This document shows, piece by piece, positions 63,235-64,000 of a DNA stretch of 64,000 nt. How positions within the stretch are numbered: the stretch's first letter is position 1; every line of letters begins with the position of its first letter. This DNA comes from Saprospiraceae bacterium (lineage in GTDB: Bacteria; Bacteroidota; Bacteroidia; Chitinophagales; Saprospiraceae). The notes below the pieces were generated by a model that did not search any database, was not told the origin of the DNA, and worked only from the letters and a program-made list of their open reading frames with translations. Position numbers and translations under genes: made by a program. The stretch covers positions 88,316-152,315 of the forward strand of contig JAIYAP010000033.1 of assembly GCA_027488935.1 (NCBI GenBank). Direction: 5' to 3'.

Positions 63235-63912
63235 ATGCACCTCATTTCAAAATCCAAGCCTGCCAATCTGGCCCGCTTAACCCCTGACTTTACATATCAT
63301 ATTTTCAATCGGACCAACCACAAGGAGTTGCTATTTCGTGAAAATTATGATCGCGTCCATTTTCTCCATCTTTTCAGGCATTTTGTTGCCGCATACGTAG
63401 ACAGTTATGCCTATTGTTTGTTGCCCAACCATTTTCATTTTCTGGTGCGCTTAAAATCGGAAGATTCGATTTTAGCAACGTCAACTTCGGTCACTCCTTA
63501 TTTACGGACGGTTCCACAAGGTAAACTTGTTTCGGCAAAAGAGGAAGAACGCGATTATCACGCGGTGGTGGAGCGTCAGTTTAAGCGCATGTTTACTGCT
63601 TATGCCATGTATTTTAACCGAAAATACAAGCGGAAAGGGAATTTGTTTTATCGACCGTTCAAGCGCGTTTCGGTTAAAAATGAGGTGCATTTGCAATGGC
63701 TGGTGTATTATATTCACCATAATCCTGCAAAACATGGGGTTAGTGCCGATTTTTTAAATTATCCATGGAGTTCTTATCAAGAATTAATTAGTAAAAAAAA
63801 TACGATATTAGATCGGGAACAGGTTTGGGCCATTTTTGGAAGCAAAGAGCTGTTTCTTAATTTTCATCAAGGTGAGATTAGTCCTTCGAGTGATTTTGAA
63901 TTAGAGGAATGA
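63235..63912 (+). CDS. REP-associated tyrosine transposase (RAYT, Y1 transposase superfamily)
   Basis: A 225-residue protein of the IS200-like/RAYT family. The HUH-type metal-binding pair is His66-Phe-His68 in LLPNHFHFLVR. Tyrosines Tyr123 and Tyr126 in FTAYAMYFNRKYKRKGNLF are in the position of the catalytic tyrosine; HNPAKHGV follows. It is a complete single-domain protein with its own promoter. A 16-bp tandem repeat capable of hairpins starts 20 bp after its stop, the arrangement expected for a RAYT with its REP targets. Domesticated RAYTs are thought to spread REPs without moving themselves. Confidence 0.88.
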   Translation: MHLISKSKPANLARLTPDFTYHIFNRTNHKELLFRENYDRVHFLHLFRHFVAAYVDSYAYCLLPNHFHFLVRLKSEDSILATSTSVTPYLRTVPQGKLVSAKEEERDYHAVVERQFKRMFTAYAMYFNRKYKRKGNLFYRPFKRVSVKNEVHLQWLVYYIHHNPAKHGVSADFLNYPWSSYQELISKKNTILDREQVWAIFGSKELFLNFHQGEISPSSDFELEE

Positions 63913-63931
63913 TCTATCGGTTTTCAATTTT

Positions 63932-64000
63932 TCATCTCCCCGAGGTGTCATCTCCCCGAGGTGTCATCTCCCCGAGGTGTCATCTCCCCGAGGTGTCATC
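63932..64000 (+). repeat. 16-bp tandem repeat, at least 4.3 copies, continuing beyond the window
   Basis: The unit TCATCTCCCCGAGGTG repeats perfectly at 63932, 63948, 63964, 63980 and partly at 63996. Within each unit CATCTC and GAGGTG can pair around a CCC loop (5 Watson-Crick plus one G-U), so each unit forms a hairpin. There are no spacers, so it is not CRISPR. Likely REP-like substrate of the adjacent RAYT. Confidence 0.9.

Noticed and set aside
63932..64000. CRISPR array at the window end
   Set aside because: The repeats are perfect 16-bp tandem units without spacers, and no cas genes are nearby.

Overview
The window reads as chromosome of a Bacteroidota bacterium, most likely of the Saprospiria/Saprospiraceae group. 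Support: at least three secreted proteins carry type IX secretion sorting domains (two type A, one type B/gliding-associated). There are Bacteroidota-style lipoproteins and a Porin_10-like outer-membrane protein. Many intergenic regions hold the Bacteroidota promoter pattern TTTG-N18..21-TAnnTTTG instead of an E. coli-type -35/-10. Most genes are ordinary housekeeping genes. No rRNA, tRNA, CRISPR array or complete IS element was seen.

Layout. 0-8 kb: the end of atpC, a lipoprotein, a 550-bp gap with a candidate structured RNA, panB, thyA, and a giant PAS-rich hybrid histidine kinase carrying its own phosphorelay. 8-17 kb: an FAD monooxygenase/aminotransferase pair, an atypical pyruvate kinase, a lipoyl E2 acyltransferase, an arginyltransferase-like protein, ppc and a STAS protein. 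17-28 kb: clpC, a 7TMR-DISM histidine kinase, a DUF2911 protein, a GNAT protein, a tocopherol-cyclase-like protein, thioredoxin-like/aroC, and a LOG-family protein. 28-35 kb: a lipoprotein, a methyltransferase, an amino-acid permease, a zinc-less sirtuin, fabI and a porin.

35.4-41 kb is the accessory region and the most unusual part. It has a putative HTH plus PLD/DUF5919-like protein, a small secreted Fn3-like protein and a helical-repeat protein of a two-member family. It then has a convergent pair: a nucleosidase (MTAN/PNP-like) protein and a protein ending in what looks like effector-associated domain 11 (EAD11). These two share a homologous central domain and beta-rich Gly-Asp segments, and long hairpins lie between their 3' ends. 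I propose them as an effector/adaptor module of a conflict (probably anti-phage) system.

41-64 kb: dnaK, a T9SS type B protein, a Crp/Fnr regulator with an SRPBCC protein, an ECF sigma operon whose second gene joins an inner-membrane anti-sigma-like N-terminus to an outer-membrane barrel-like C-terminus, the second helical-repeat paralogue, a large T9SS type A protein, a palindromic repeat element, a fasciclin lipoprotein, an MFS transporter, lpdA-iscX-kdsC, and a DUF3500/HupE pair. The window ends in a REP-associated tyrosine transposase immediately followed by a 16-bp hairpin-forming tandem repeat that runs off the edge.

Functional links visible here: E2 (11.9 kb) and lpdA (58.2 kb) are parts of 2-oxoacid dehydrogenase complexes; pyruvate kinase and ppc share PEP; aroC, panB, thyA and fabI are core biosynthesis; dnaK and clpC are protein quality control. 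All family assignments come from reading the translations and from memory of families; no database search was possible.
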